The translations under genes were made by a program, and so were the position numbers. The notes below the pieces were generated by a model. That model had not been told where the DNA came from, did not search any database, and saw nothing but the letters and a program-made list of their open reading frames with translations. A DNA stretch of 64,000 nucleotides from Berkiella sp963803015 (GTDB taxonomy: Bacteria > Pseudomonadota > Gammaproteobacteria > Berkiellales > Berkiellaceae). Position 1 is the first letter of the stretch, and every line of letters starts with the position of its first letter. Below are positions 7,780 to 17,177 of the stretch, one piece after another. The stretch spans positions 310,001 to 374,000 of the forward strand of contig CAWDKV010000003.1 of NCBI GenBank assembly GCA_963803015.1, given 5' to 3'.

Positions 7780-9269
7780 TGAAAGGAACGATTGAAAAGC
7801 AAATTTCAAAGAATGATCTTGTTAGTATTACTGAATATATACGCAAGCATGGTGCAAGAATGCAAATGGCTTATGCATGGCACCCTCATAATCAAGCTTA
7901 TCCAGAAATCATTTATGTGGGAACGATGGGTTCAAGAAAACCTTTTCAGGTCTGGCGCTTGCCCTTAGAAAAAAGCAAGCAAGTCCCCTCATTAGCAAAC
8001 CTTGCGCCGCTTTTAAGTTGGCATGAACGAGAAATAAGAGATTTATTTGGTATTGAATTTTTACACCATCCAGAACCTTATCCTATGGTATTGCATGAGG
8101 GGGGCAAATCGACGATATCTCCTATGAGTCCAGATTATCCACCTCAAAAAATACTACCTTTCTCATTTGAGCCCTGGCAATTACCTAAATTTGAAAATGA
8201 GAATATCCAACAACTCCCGTTTGGACCTGTGCGAGGAGCGATTTGTGAATCGGCTCAATTTACTTATTTCTATGCTGGCGAATTTATATTACATTTTTAT
8301 CAACGTTTATTCTTTAAACACCGAGGGATGGAAAAAAGATTTGAAGGGCTCTCACTTGATTTAGGTGTCATTTTAGCTGAGCGAGTTTGTGGCGTAAGTT
8401 CTGTGGCACATTCATTAGCATTTTGTCAGGCTGTAGAAAATGCGTGTGATTGTGAGGTTCCAGAAAGAGCAAAACAATGGCGAGTCATATTGGCAGAACT
8501 TGAGCGTCTTTATAACCATCTTCAATATTTAGGGCATTTATGTCATACCACGACACTTAAAATAGGTGAAGTACAAGGTAAGCTTTTAGAAGAAAGAGTT
8601 AAGCAACTCAATGCGAAAGTTACAGGTAGTCGTTTTTTAAGAGAAATTATCACGCCAGGAGGGCTTAGAAAAGAGCCACAAGCGAAAGAGATAGAATCAA
8701 CACTAAATGTATTACATAAAGATATTAAAATATATTGTGAAGAACTTTTAGAAACATACAGCCATCTTGATAGATTGATTGGGACTGGCATTTTAACAAA
8801 GAAAGCAGCTTTTGAAGATGGATCAACAGGACCTGTTCTTCGAGCTAGTGGGATCAAATATGATTTCCGTCATGATCATCCTTATGCAGCATATGCAAAT
8901 CAGCAATTGACAGTTCCTATTTCAGAAAATGGGGATGCTAATGCCAGAATGAGCGTTCGCATCATGGAAATCGAAGAATCAATAAGGTTAATTAAAGGCA
9001 TGCTTGTTGTATTAAGGACAGGTCCAATCAAATCTGATTGTATTTCTACCCCCTATGCTGAAGGTTTAGGTTGGGTTGAATCCCCACGAGGCGCTTTATT
9101 CTATGCAATTCATTTAGATGGTGCGGGTAATTTAGCAAGGGTAAAGATCAACTCACCGTCATTTTCCAATTGGCGGGTTTTTCCTTCGACGGTTCATGAA
9201 AGTAATATGATGGATTATGCGATTAATGAAGCAAGCTTTGGTTTAACCATAGCAGATTGTGATCGATAA
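7779..9269 (+). CDS. hyfG: Hydrogenase-like large subunit without intact NiFe ligands (HyfG/NuoCD type)
   Basis: The start is the ATG at 7779 overlapping the hyfF stop (496 residues); a longer upstream frame runs inside hyfF. N-terminal NuoC-like domain (about 1-110, with SWHEREIRDLFGIEF), then a NuoD/HycE-like domain. In active group 4 hydrogenases four Cys in two CxxC motifs hold the NiFe centre. Here the first motif reads ERVCGVSS: C204 is kept but the second Cys is S207. The C-terminal motif (DPCxxC in HycE) reads GLTIADCDR, with T490 and D493 in place of the cysteines. The NiFe site is therefore almost certainly absent, as in Ehr-type complexes. The substrate of this subunit is unknown. 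Confidence 0.92.
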   Translation: MKGTIEKQISKNDLVSITEYIRKHGARMQMAYAWHPHNQAYPEIIYVGTMGSRKPFQVWRLPLEKSKQVPSLANLAPLLSWHEREIRDLFGIEFLHHPEPYPMVLHEGGKSTISPMSPDYPPQKILPFSFEPWQLPKFENENIQQLPFGPVRGAICESAQFTYFYAGEFILHFYQRLFFKHRGMEKRFEGLSLDLGVILAERVCGVSSVAHSLAFCQAVENACDCEVPERAKQWRVILAELERLYNHLQYLGHLCHTTTLKIGEVQGKLLEERVKQLNAKVTGSRFLREIITPGGLRKEPQAKEIESTLNVLHKDIKIYCEELLETYSHLDRLIGTGILTKKAAFEDGSTGPVLRASGIKYDFRHDHPYAAYANQQLTVPISENGDANARMSVRIMEIEESIRLIKGMLVVLRTGPIKSDCISTPYAEGLGWVESPRGALFYAIHLDGAGNLARVKINSPSFSNWRVFPSTVHESNMMDYAINEASFGLTIADCDR

Positions 9270-9281
9270 AGAGGTGGATGA

Positions 9282-10082
9282 ATGCCTATTTGGACTTTAA
9301 TTGGACTACTAAAAGGAAAGGCCACAACACCATGGCCTCTTAAGGAAGGAGAGACGGGGCAAACCGATGTTTTAGGTATGCCACGATTTCAACCAGATAA
9401 ATGTATGACAAATTGTGATCGCTGTGTCGCTGCTTGCTTGCCGAAAGCAATTTTTAGGTTAGATCCTAACCTTCCTGTTGAGGTTGATTATGGGAAATGC
9501 ATTAATTGCCAACTTTGCACAGAAGTATGTCCAACACAGGCCTTTATACCATCAAACGATTGGGCATTTGGAGTTCGAGATCGTCAAGCGTTGATTTGGC
9601 GAGACAAACCAGAAGTAAAGGAAGAAAAAAATACGAATACTTCAGGGTTTAAACGTAGTCTCCATATTCGCCATGTTGATGCCGGTTCTTGTAATGGATG
9701 TGAATCTGAACTGAGTGCGCTCAATAATTCATTTTACGACATGGAGCGATTAGGCTTTTTCTTTACAGCATCTCCCCGTAAAGCAGACTTACTTCTTGTT
9801 ACAGGACCTGTCACTTATGCCATGCATGATGTTGTGATTGAAACTTATCAAGCAATGCCAAAACCCTGCTGGGTCATGGCAGTGGGAACATGCGCTGTTT
9901 CAGGAGGATCAAATGCCGGAGGTTATGCCTGTCATCATGGTCTAGAAGGTATAATACCCGTTGACGTTTACTTGCCAGGATGTCCGCCAAATCCTGCATC
10001 ATTAATCACAGCCTTAATGATGTTCCTAGAGCGCATGCCTCAAAAGGTGCATGGGGGACAGATAGTCAATGATACTCTTTAA
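9282..10082 (+). CDS. Fused ferredoxin plus NuoB-like small subunit (HyfH-HyfI fusion)
   Basis: A 266-residue protein joining two subunits usually encoded separately. Residues 1-100 are a 2x[4Fe-4S] ferredoxin domain with Cys 41, 45, 48, 52 (first spacing is three residues, not two) and 73, 76, 79, 83. Residues 125-266 are the NuoB/HycG-like small subunit with its four cluster ligands all present: C137 and C140 (CNGCESE), C204 (GTCAVSGG), C234 (PGCPPNP). Electrons could thus enter by the ferredoxin part and reach a cluster equivalent to N2, next to the altered large subunit. RBS AGAGGTGG precedes the ATG. It overlaps the next gene by 14 nt. Confidence 0.92.
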   Translation: MPIWTLIGLLKGKATTPWPLKEGETGQTDVLGMPRFQPDKCMTNCDRCVAACLPKAIFRLDPNLPVEVDYGKCINCQLCTEVCPTQAFIPSNDWAFGVRDRQALIWRDKPEVKEEKNTNTSGFKRSLHIRHVDAGSCNGCESELSALNNSFYDMERLGFFFTASPRKADLLLVTGPVTYAMHDVVIETYQAMPKPCWVMAVGTCAVSGGSNAGGYACHHGLEGIIPVDVYLPGCPPNPASLITALMMFLERMPQKVHGGQIVNDTL

Positions 10083-12054
10083 ACTTACATTTTGTTTTTG
10101 GACATTAGTTATTTTATTGTGCGCAATTCGAAAGATCCCCTTGTTTATATCACAAATTTTATTAGTGTTAGGTTGTGTAATTTCACTATTTGCTGCAATT
10201 TATATTCTACCAATGGACACAGCTACTATTTCTTTGCCATTTAACATTGCTAATCAGCAAATTTCCTTCACATTAAATGCTGCTGCATTATGGTTGTTTG
10301 GCTTTGGTATATTTCCTGCTTTATTTGCCTGTATTTTAAGTAATAAAGTCCAAGATTTATCTGCTCGTCGTTTTTGGATGGTGGGAGTGAGTTGTGCTTT
10401 ATTAGGCGCTTTTGGCGTATTTGGTTTGCAAGACGGCGTTTCATTTTTAATTGCATGGGAATTAATGGGTTTTGGCAGCGCGCTAATGCTATTAGCAGAA
10501 AATAAGAGCACCGAAACAGGGTCGTCTGTATTATTTATGTTGGCATTACTTGAAGTTGGCTCCGTCGCCTTACTCGTTGCATTTTTGTTGTTAAGTAATG
10601 ATGGTTCGAATATGAATTTTGCAACTTTCGCTGAAAATGCACAACATTTTTCTACCAGTAAGCAATTGTTTGTTGGTATTTTACTCATCATAGGATTTGG
10701 CGCAAAACTAGGACTTCTCCCATTTTATGAGTGGTTGCCTAATGCTTATAGTACAGGGAGTGGCGCAACAGGTGCTATATTTTCTGGCGTGATACTTAAC
10801 GCAGCATTTTTTGGTTTAGTTCGCAGCTTGTTGGTTTGGCTTGGGAGTCCCACTCAAAGCGTAATTTTGGGCATAATCGTTGTAATGGTTGGTGTGCTTA
10901 CCGCAGTGCTTACTATCTTGAATGCATTTCAGCAAACAGATTGGCGTCGCTTGTTAAGTTTATCAAGCGCTGAAAATGCAGGAATAGCGGTGACTGCGCT
11001 GGGAGCCTCATTATTATTTCGTCAAGAGCAGCTCTATAATTTATCAGCTTTAGCAGGGGTCGTTGCTTTAATCCATATTGCTGCTCATAGTCTGGCTAAG
11101 GGCACTTTATTTATAGCCATAGATGGTGTGTTTTGCAGTAACAATAGCTATGAAATCCAACAAAATGCCGTGTTAAAAAAGCTTGGATGGCTATTTGGAG
11201 TGGGCGCATTATTTGCAGTAATGAGTCTATCGGCAATGCCGCCACAAGCAGGATTTGTTAGTGAATGGTATGTGTTTCAGACAATCTTTAATGGTTTTAA
11301 TTTAAATCAATTACTAGGAAAATTTACTTTAATTATCGCGGGTATTGGTATAGCACTGACTGCAGCAATTGGATTGGCAACTTTTGTTAAAGCTTTTGGC
11401 GTGGGTTTGTTGGGAGCAAAAATTGATCATTCAGTACGGGTTCCTTTTCGAATGAGAATATCCGTCTTCATCTTAGGTATCTCTATCCTTTTGCTTGCTA
11501 TCGGTATGCTGAAATGGATTGAAGCGCTTAGCGTTGTTTCGATAAAATGGTTTAATTTTGACGCTCCAGCACAAATGCATGTGGACTTTTTACTGATACC
11601 ATTAAGTAATCATTTTGCATTTATTTCACCTACTTTATTAGTAATTGTCACGCCAATACTCGCTTTATTGCCTATAGCATTAATACAATTAAATTTACGA
11701 TACCCAATCAAAAGAGTGCCTATATGGTATGGTGGATTAAAACAAAATCCAAAACATGTGGCGACGACGGCATTTACTTTTGCAAATGCCCTTCATAATT
11801 TTTATAAATTTATTTATTTCCCTAAACATTTGGTTACAAAAAAATATCGAGGGAAACCTTATTTTATTGAAAGTTTGACTTTTACACATGAAATAACCGA
11901 GGTGTTTCGAGTTTATTTGTTTCAGCCTGTTGTTGCATCTGTAGTGTACATTTCAGAAAAAATAAAAATATTTCAATCTGGAAATTTAAATTTTTATAAC
12001 GCTCTTATTGGAGGGTTATTTATTTTGATATTGTTGGTTGTGATGTTTTTTTAA
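10069..12054 (+). CDS. hyfB: Antiporter-like ion pump subunit (HyfB/NuoL type)
   Basis: A 661-residue membrane protein, last gene of the operon. The NuoL-family core has the TM5 Glu (AWELMGFGSALMLL) and TM7 Lys with signature (GFGAKLGLLPFYEWLPNAYSTGSG). The TM8 lysine position reads DWRRLLSLSSAENAG, i.e. Arg in place of the usual Lys. After the core comes an extra C-terminal part with a hydrophilic segment (about 545-630) and a final membrane helix, as in HyfB/HycC. Being the second antiporter subunit, it implies two ion channels beside the NuoH-like one. No formate dehydrogenase, hydrogenase maturation or NADH-module gene is adjacent. Confidence 0.9.
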   Translation: MILFKLTFCFWTLVILLCAIRKIPLFISQILLVLGCVISLFAAIYILPMDTATISLPFNIANQQISFTLNAAALWLFGFGIFPALFACILSNKVQDLSARRFWMVGVSCALLGAFGVFGLQDGVSFLIAWELMGFGSALMLLAENKSTETGSSVLFMLALLEVGSVALLVAFLLLSNDGSNMNFATFAENAQHFSTSKQLFVGILLIIGFGAKLGLLPFYEWLPNAYSTGSGATGAIFSGVILNAAFFGLVRSLLVWLGSPTQSVILGIIVVMVGVLTAVLTILNAFQQTDWRRLLSLSSAENAGIAVTALGASLLFRQEQLYNLSALAGVVALIHIAAHSLAKGTLFIAIDGVFCSNNSYEIQQNAVLKKLGWLFGVGALFAVMSLSAMPPQAGFVSEWYVFQTIFNGFNLNQLLGKFTLIIAGIGIALTAAIGLATFVKAFGVGLLGAKIDHSVRVPFRMRISVFILGISILLLAIGMLKWIEALSVVSIKWFNFDAPAQMHVDFLLIPLSNHFAFISPTLLVIVTPILALLPIALIQLNLRYPIKRVPIWYGGLKQNPKHVATTAFTFANALHNFYKFIYFPKHLVTKKYRGKPYFIESLTFTHEITEVFRVYLFQPVVASVVYISEKIKIFQSGNLNFYNALIGGLFILILLVVMFF

Positions 12055-12056
12055 TT

Positions 12057-12185
12057 TATACCCTTCCCAGATGAATTTTCGGCGTTGTTGCCTGCGCTCT
12101 TTCACCCCAGTCACGTACCAAAGCGTACGCTCCTGGGGCTTCAGGAGCTTGGCGCCTAACCGAAAAATCATCTGCTTTGGGTATA
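12057..12185. repeat. 129-bp palindromic element between hyf operon and enolase
   Basis: The 26-nt arms 12057-12082 and 12160-12185 are near-complementary (about 22 of 26). Between them lies a second hairpin, with CCCCAG...CTGGGG and GTACG pairing. Both outer arms begin TATACCC. This looks like a MITE- or REP-class mobile palindrome; it could also stop convergent transcription from both sides. Confidence 0.7.
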
Positions 12186-12199
12186 CATAACATTAATGG

Positions 12200-13498
12200 T
12201 CATATTTTATTCTTCATTTTTTTGTAGGGGTTTTTAAATAGTGCATTTTCTCCGAGTTCAATCCCAATCTCTAAAAGCCTATTGTATTTAGAAATGCGCT
12301 CGCCACGGCATACAGAGCCCGTTTTTATTTGATTAGCTCCCATGGCTACAGCAAAATCAGCGATAAATGAATCGTTTGTTTCGCCAGAACGATGTGAGAT
12401 AATATAGTTCCAACCGGCGTTTCGGCAAAGCTTAATTGCCTCAATTGTTTCAGTGATTGTGCCGATTTGATTCGGCTTGATCAAAACGGCATTACAAGTA
12501 TTTTCCTGAATGCCACGAGCAATATATTTTTTGTTAGTACAAAATATATCATCACCAATAATTTGAATTTTATCACCTAAAGTGGCTGTTTGTTCACGAA
12601 AGCCTTCTCAATCATCTTCGGCCAATCCATCTTCAATTGAGACAATGGGATATCTATCGATCCATTCTTGATATAAGGTAGTCATTTCGGTGCTAGTTTT
12701 ATATCCTCGATTGCTTTTATGTAAATGGTATTTATTTTTTTCATAAAAGGAGGATGCCGCGGAATCTATTGCTATGGCAACATCTTTTCCGGGCTCATAG
12801 GATGCAGCTTCAATTGCGTCTATCAATAAATCACAAACCTCATTATCGTTGAAAAATATTTTGGGTGCGAAGCCGCCTTCATCACCGACATTTGTTGTAT
12901 ATTTGTTATCTTTTAAAATCTTTTTTAAACTATTGAATACTTCAACACAATAGCGTAAACCTGCGGAAAAAGTGGGTGCGCCAATTGGTACAATCATATA
13001 TTCTTGAATATCAAGGTTGTTATCGGCGTGTTTTCCACCATTCAAAATATTGACCATGGGCATTGGCAAGTGTTCTACTTTATTGTTTCCAGCTAGATAC
13101 TTATAAAGTGGAAGGTTTGATACTTTAGCACCAGCACGAGCCATCGCTAAAGATACGCCTACGATAGCGTTTGCACCTAAGTTCTCCTTATTGGGTGTTC
13201 CGTCTAAATCTATTAACATATTGTCAATATTTTTTTGATCGCATGGATCAAATCCTTTCATTTTTGGTGCTATAATTTGATTAATATTATTTATAGCTTT
13301 CAGCACACCATTTCCGTTGTATCGACTTTGATCATGATCTCGTAGCTCGTGAGCTTCTTTTTTTCCTGTCGATAATCCGGAAGGAACTGAGGCTTGAGAC
13401 ATGATGCCGTTATCCAATTGCACATGGACTTGTATTGTTGGCGTGCCTCTTGAATCTAAAATTTCGAACGCATTGATTGACTGAATGCGTGTGCCCAT
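12200..13498 (-). pseudogene. eno: Enolase interrupted by one in-frame TGA
   Basis: Full-length enolase (2-phosphoglycerate to phosphoenolpyruvate) except that codon 297 is TGA (12608-12610). It falls in SIEDGLAEDD-stop-EGF, where enolases have Trp (TGG); a single G-to-A change explains it. The same frame continues to the normal C-terminus at 12200. Active-site regions are intact: SGLSTGKKEAHELRD, GDEGGFAPK, SIEDGLAEDD, IGDD, the lysine of LIKPNQIGT and SHRSGET. Other TGAs in the window act as true stops, so recoding is unlikely. It follows the HAD gene by 28 nt on the same strand. It may be a decaying second copy; a functional eno would be needed elsewhere. Confidence 0.9.
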
Positions 13499-13526
13499 AA
13501 CCGAATTCCTTTTAATTAATTTATTC

Positions 13527-13997
13527 TCAAGAGCGCAATGTCGCCAATAGTCGCTTTGGGTACTGTAATAAATGTAAAGCTGTAAAAATATCAGAAACTA
13601 CAATATCAGCTGCAAGTATGGTTGCAATCGCAGTACCTTCTTTACCTAGTATAGCAATACCTAGTGATGCTTCCTTAAGCATATATTCGTCATTTTGCCC
13701 ATTACCAATAGCAACAGTTTCTTTTGAGTGTAACCCTCTGAGATAATTTTGTTTCCCAACAGCTTGGTCTTGAGGCGGCAAAATTGTTAATTTGCCATTT
13801 ATGCCAGCAAGTTCGTGCTTGACAGTACCGAAAGTATCTCCAGTAAGAATATGTATTTGTACCTTTTTAGCCAATTCATTTAATAGGGGCATCACTCCTG
13901 TAATGAGAGAGCCATCTAGAGCAAGAGTACCATTATAATCCAATATAAGATGGGATATCTGAAGGTTTTCAAACCCTGGAATATTAATTTCTAACAT
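13527..13997 (-). CDS. HAD-superfamily phosphatase, soluble P-type-ATPase-like
   Basis: A 156-residue HAD hydrolase. Motif I is DYNGTLA (D20 nucleophile, N22 in place of the usual second Asp), motif II LTGDTFG, and motif IV GNGQNDEYML. It resembles small standalone proteins related to the catalytic domain of P-type ATPases. The substrate is unknown. RBS GAGGA sits 4 nt before the ATG. It precedes the broken enolase by 28 nt, so the two were probably cotranscribed and may have shared a metabolic role. Confidence 0.85.
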   Translation of the reverse strand: MLEINIPGFENLQISHLILDYNGTLALDGSLITGVMPLLNELAKKVQIHILTGDTFGTVKHELAGINGKLTILPPQDQAVGKQNYLRGLHSKETVAIGNGQNDEYMLKEASLGIAILGKEGTAIATILAADIVVSDIFTALHLLQYPKRLLATLRS

Positions 13998-14168
13998 ATT
14001 TTCCTCAAATTGATTAGTTATTTGTTTGGGGCTTTTTTTATTTGAGCGCTCTTTCTTTAGAGATATCTTTCAACTTTTTAAAGGTTGGACAGGTTGCTGT
14101 ACAACTGTAAAATGATAATGTTTTTAAATTATAGCTTCATTGATAGTAACTAAACGCTATTCTCAAGT

Positions 14169-14208
14169 AAAAGCTTCAATCGTCTTGTACTGAAAATATT
14201 TTCATTAT
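14169..14208. repeat. 40-bp perfect direct repeat, copy 2
   Basis: Exact copy of 2504-2543 including the palindrome TGAAAATATTTTCA. It lies in the divergent gap between the HAD/enolase genes (minus) and the PAP2 gene (plus). The rest of the 13998-14368 gap is AT-rich with nothing else I can identify. Confidence 0.8.
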
Positions 14209-14368
14209 TGCGAATAAATATTTAATAATTATTTTCTATTTGTCGATAAGATAATCTTTAATGATTTTTTTCTAAAGTGAGGTTAAAGATGGCATATGAA
14301 TCATTCATTTGATTGCATTGACCCAAATGAAAAAGTGGTTAGTTATTGGCTATTTGGAATAACCTGAC

Positions 14369-14965
14369 ATGGAAAATTTAAACTTAAACCTGTTTGCTGA
14401 AATAAATGCTGGTGCAACCTTAGAAGGTTATCGATTATGGCTAGCAATTTTTGCAGCTAAATATCTTGTTTTTTTAATAGTAGCATTTTTAATAGGCATG
14501 TGGTTTTGGGGGGCTCGAAATCAACGTATAGCTTTATTAATAGCATTTATTTCCGTATTAAGTGCGTTATTAATGAATGGGTTAATCAGTTATATTTGGT
14601 TTCATCCTCGTCCTTTCATGATGGATGTTGGACATACTTATCTTGTTCATGCACCTGATAGCTCATTTCCCAGTGACCATGCTACGGTCTTATTTACAAT
14701 AAGCTTGGTGTTTTTATTTCGACAAGGCATGCGCATGATGGGAGTTGCGATGCTATTATTAACACTTTTGATTGCTTGGGCACGTATTTATGTTGGTGTG
14801 CATTTTCCATTAGATATGTTGGGGTCACTCATTGTCGCTCTCGTATCGTCTGGAAGTGTGATGAGTCTTTCGCCTTTTATCGAGAGCCATTTATTTTTTA
14901 GCATTGAACAAGTTTATCGGAATATTTTCTCAAAGGCGATTAAATTTAAATGGGTAAAAAATTAA
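14369..14965 (+). CDS. PAP2-family membrane phosphatase, probably undecaprenyl-diphosphatase
   Basis: A 198-residue membrane protein with about six helices. PAP2 motifs: FHPRPF (the RP of motif 1; its leading Lys is missing), SSFPSDHATVLF (motif 2 with SDH) and ARIYVGVHFPLDMLG (motif 3, R-x5-H-x3-D). Size and motifs match BcrC-type enzymes, which recycle undecaprenyl diphosphate for cell-wall synthesis; lipid A or other lipid phosphatases share the fold. It is a single gene, convergent with the exchanger gene that ends 28 nt after it. Confidence 0.85.
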   Translation: MENLNLNLFAEINAGATLEGYRLWLAIFAAKYLVFLIVAFLIGMWFWGARNQRIALLIAFISVLSALLMNGLISYIWFHPRPFMMDVGHTYLVHAPDSSFPSDHATVLFTISLVFLFRQGMRMMGVAMLLLTLLIAWARIYVGVHFPLDMLGSLIVALVSSGSVMSLSPFIESHLFFSIEQVYRNIFSKAIKFKWVKN

Positions 14966-14993
14966 GATAAAGTAATTAGAAGAAGATGCCTGA

Positions 14994-15971
14994 TTAAGAA
15001 TGGAGTGAAAAAAATAAGAGGCCCATGTTATAGAACACGAAAAGGGAAAGCATAATAATGCCTGCCTTTTTTCCCATCTTCCCTTTTTTCCAAAAAATCA
15101 ATATCAAGCCAAAAACCATAACAAAAAGCCATGAAAAGGCATAGTAGAGGGTAAATAGATCTAAAGTAAGTGGTCTTATCATGGCAGAAAGTCCAGTGAT
15201 AAAAGATAAGTTCAGAATATTGGCGCCAACAATATTCCCAATAGAAAGATCTGCTACTTTCTTTTTCGCGGAGGTGATGGCGGTTACAAGTTCAGGTAGA
15301 GAAGTGCCGACTGAAACGGCAGTAAGGCCAATGATCAGTGAAGGAATTTTGAGGGCTTTGGCAATTTCGATACCAGCGTTAACAAGGAGCTTGCTTCCCA
15401 CAATGACAAGCACTGCTCCAAGTAGGAACATCATCAAGGCTTTTGTTAAAGAGATATTTTCTTCAGGAGAGGATATTTCAGGCGTTATCTTGACTTTTTT
15501 TCGTTCGATAATAGCTCGCAAACTATTAAGGCTCAAATAGGCTACTGCCAGAATAAACAAAATGGTACCCCCTTGGTGAGTTATTTCAAGGTCCCAAGCG
15601 AACAGTAGGACAAGAACTGCAGATAATAACATCCAGAGAGCGCGTCTCCTGAAATCCGCTACATCTATTGTTATTGGTACTAAGATTGCGGATAGACTGA
15701 CAATAAGACCGATATTGGCGATAGCAGAACCCACGGCATTTCCAAGAGCTATTCCAGCATCCCCCATATAGCTTGCAGTAGTCGATACCACAAGTTCAGG
15801 CGCTGTTGTAGCAAGACTGACGATGGTTCCTCCGATAACAATTCGTGGAACCTTGAGTCTACTGGCAATAGCAATACTTGAATCGACAAAGCTGTCTCCT
15901 CCTTTGAGTACGAGTAATAAGCCGAGAAGAAACAAAGGAATGTTTAAGAGCATAAGATCAAGAAACTCCAT
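14994..15971 (-). CDS. Calcium/sodium antiporter, CaxA/YrbG family
   Basis: A 325-residue protein with two homologous halves of about five membrane helices. Each half has an alpha-repeat: GGTIVSLATTAPELVVS with GNAVGSAIANIGLIV in the first half, and GLTAVSVGTSLPELVTA with GNIVGANILNLSFITG in the second. The paired Glu of PELV bind cations in this exchanger superfamily. The loop between the halves (about 160-180) is hydrophilic. Expected role: Na+/Ca2+ exchange at the inner membrane. Confidence 0.93.
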   Translation of the reverse strand: MEFLDLMLLNIPLFLLGLLLVLKGGDSFVDSSIAIASRLKVPRIVIGGTIVSLATTAPELVVSTTASYMGDAGIALGNAVGSAIANIGLIVSLSAILVPITIDVADFRRRALWMLLSAVLVLLFAWDLEITHQGGTILFILAVAYLSLNSLRAIIERKKVKITPEISSPEENISLTKALMMFLLGAVLVIVGSKLLVNAGIEIAKALKIPSLIIGLTAVSVGTSLPELVTAITSAKKKVADLSIGNIVGANILNLSFITGLSAMIRPLTLDLFTLYYAFSWLFVMVFGLILIFWKKGKMGKKAGIIMLSLFVFYNMGLLFFSLHS

Positions 15972-16149
15972 GTATAAATCGACTCAAACTCCAAAAATAG
16001 ATAGAGAATAGCCTACGATCCTAAATTTGAGCATAGCGTACATCATTAAATTCTGGAACTGATTGTTTTAGTAGATTTTGATACAGAGTTAACTACACTA
16101 CATTTGCGGAAAAAAAGATCTTAACAAAGTGTGGTAATTAAGCCACTGT

Positions 16150-17154
16150 TTACTTTTGGCTAGGGGTATCTTTGTCTGCTTTCCACGTCTTGTCTGGGTT
16201 GAAGCTTTTGATCTGCGGGATCAAAGAGGCCGTATTGGGACCAAGATTTTTTTCATAGACAACACCATCGTGACTTACTATAAAAGTCATAATGCCTGAG
16301 TTGCCATAAGTTGCTGGCCAAGCAATCAGTGCATGACCACCAACCATCCTACCATCTATAACATAATCGTAAGCGCCATTTTTTGCATCTTTTCCTTGGC
16401 TCTTCAGAATACGGTAATAATAACCATGATAAGCATTTTGCGTATTGCCATGTTTGTTTTTGCCATAGCCTTCCAAGCTTGCTGTCGCGTAAAGCTCACC
16501 AAGGGGGCTGGGTGGTTCACCTTCTTTTACGGGGTAATAAAGTCCATCCCTCTTATTTGGTGAACTTAAAATTTTCTCAGCATAACTGGGGAGCTTATTT
16601 TTTTGATGATTATTGAGATAGTATTCCCTTTGCGCATCGACATATGCCAACATGGATTGCATTGTCGCAAGTTCATTACGTCCGATCCGACGATTGATAA
16701 TTTCTTCTTTGCCAGCTGGCGTGTCAAAATACCAACTATTTCCTTCTTTCATTAAAGGGATAGGGAATATCCATGCATTTTTTCCGACGGACAATATAGA
16801 TTTTGTTTCGTTTATTTTTTCAACTTTGTTGGCCTCTTCATAGGCTTTGATAAAACGTTCACGCGTTTTGCTGTCTTCTACCGGATCACCTGATTCTATG
16901 ATTGATTTTGATTCTGGCCCTAATATTTGAATTAATTTATTAGGGTCATGATCTTTGGCAGCAGTGACAAGCATTTTGATTGCTTCATCAGGTGAGCTAA
17001 AATGGATTTGTTTTTCTGCTTGTTTTCCAAATGCAATACTGGAAGAGAGAAGGCAAGCAAGAAATGCAGAAATAAAGCAGCGAGCAAGAGATCGGCTCAT
17101 TTTCATAGTGGGTCTTTCCATTATGCGTTTAACTAAAAAATTATCTTCTTTCAT
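16150..17154 (-). CDS. Exported DUF2950-family protein
   Basis: A 334-residue protein. A signal sequence (about 22-43, ARCFISAFLACLLSSSIAFG) lies behind a charged leader; the ATG at 17154 has GGAG 8 nt upstream. The mature part contains the family features FSSPDEAIKMLVTAAKDHDPNKL, ILGPES and a C-terminal AWPATYGNSGIMTFIVSHDGVVYEKNLG. Function is unknown. DUF2950 genes commonly sit beside DUF3300 genes, as here (23-nt gap), so the pair probably works together in the periplasm. Confidence 0.85.
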   Translation of the reverse strand: MKEDNFLVKRIMERPTMKMSRSLARCFISAFLACLLSSSIAFGKQAEKQIHFSSPDEAIKMLVTAAKDHDPNKLIQILGPESKSIIESGDPVEDSKTRERFIKAYEEANKVEKINETKSILSVGKNAWIFPIPLMKEGNSWYFDTPAGKEEIINRRIGRNELATMQSMLAYVDAQREYYLNNHQKNKLPSYAEKILSSPNKRDGLYYPVKEGEPPSPLGELYATASLEGYGKNKHGNTQNAYHGYYYRILKSQGKDAKNGAYDYVIDGRMVGGHALIAWPATYGNSGIMTFIVSHDGVVYEKNLGPNTASLIPQIKSFNPDKTWKADKDTPSQK

Positions 17155-17177
17155 TATAAAATCTCCATAAGGTGATA

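Noticed and set aside
10254..10691. Antisense frame of 145 codons inside hyfB
   Set aside because: Shadow of the strong plus-strand membrane gene; composition (Asn/Lys/Pro-rich) is typical of antisense to hydrophobic codons.
4691..12054. Annotating the operon as a formate hydrogenlyase or active hydrogenase
   Set aside because: The NiFe ligand cysteines are missing and no formate dehydrogenase or maturation genes are present.
12484..13498. Idea that TGA encodes Trp in this genome
   Set aside because: Several intact genes here end in TGA at the right place (for example hyfF and the SDR gene), so TGA is a stop.
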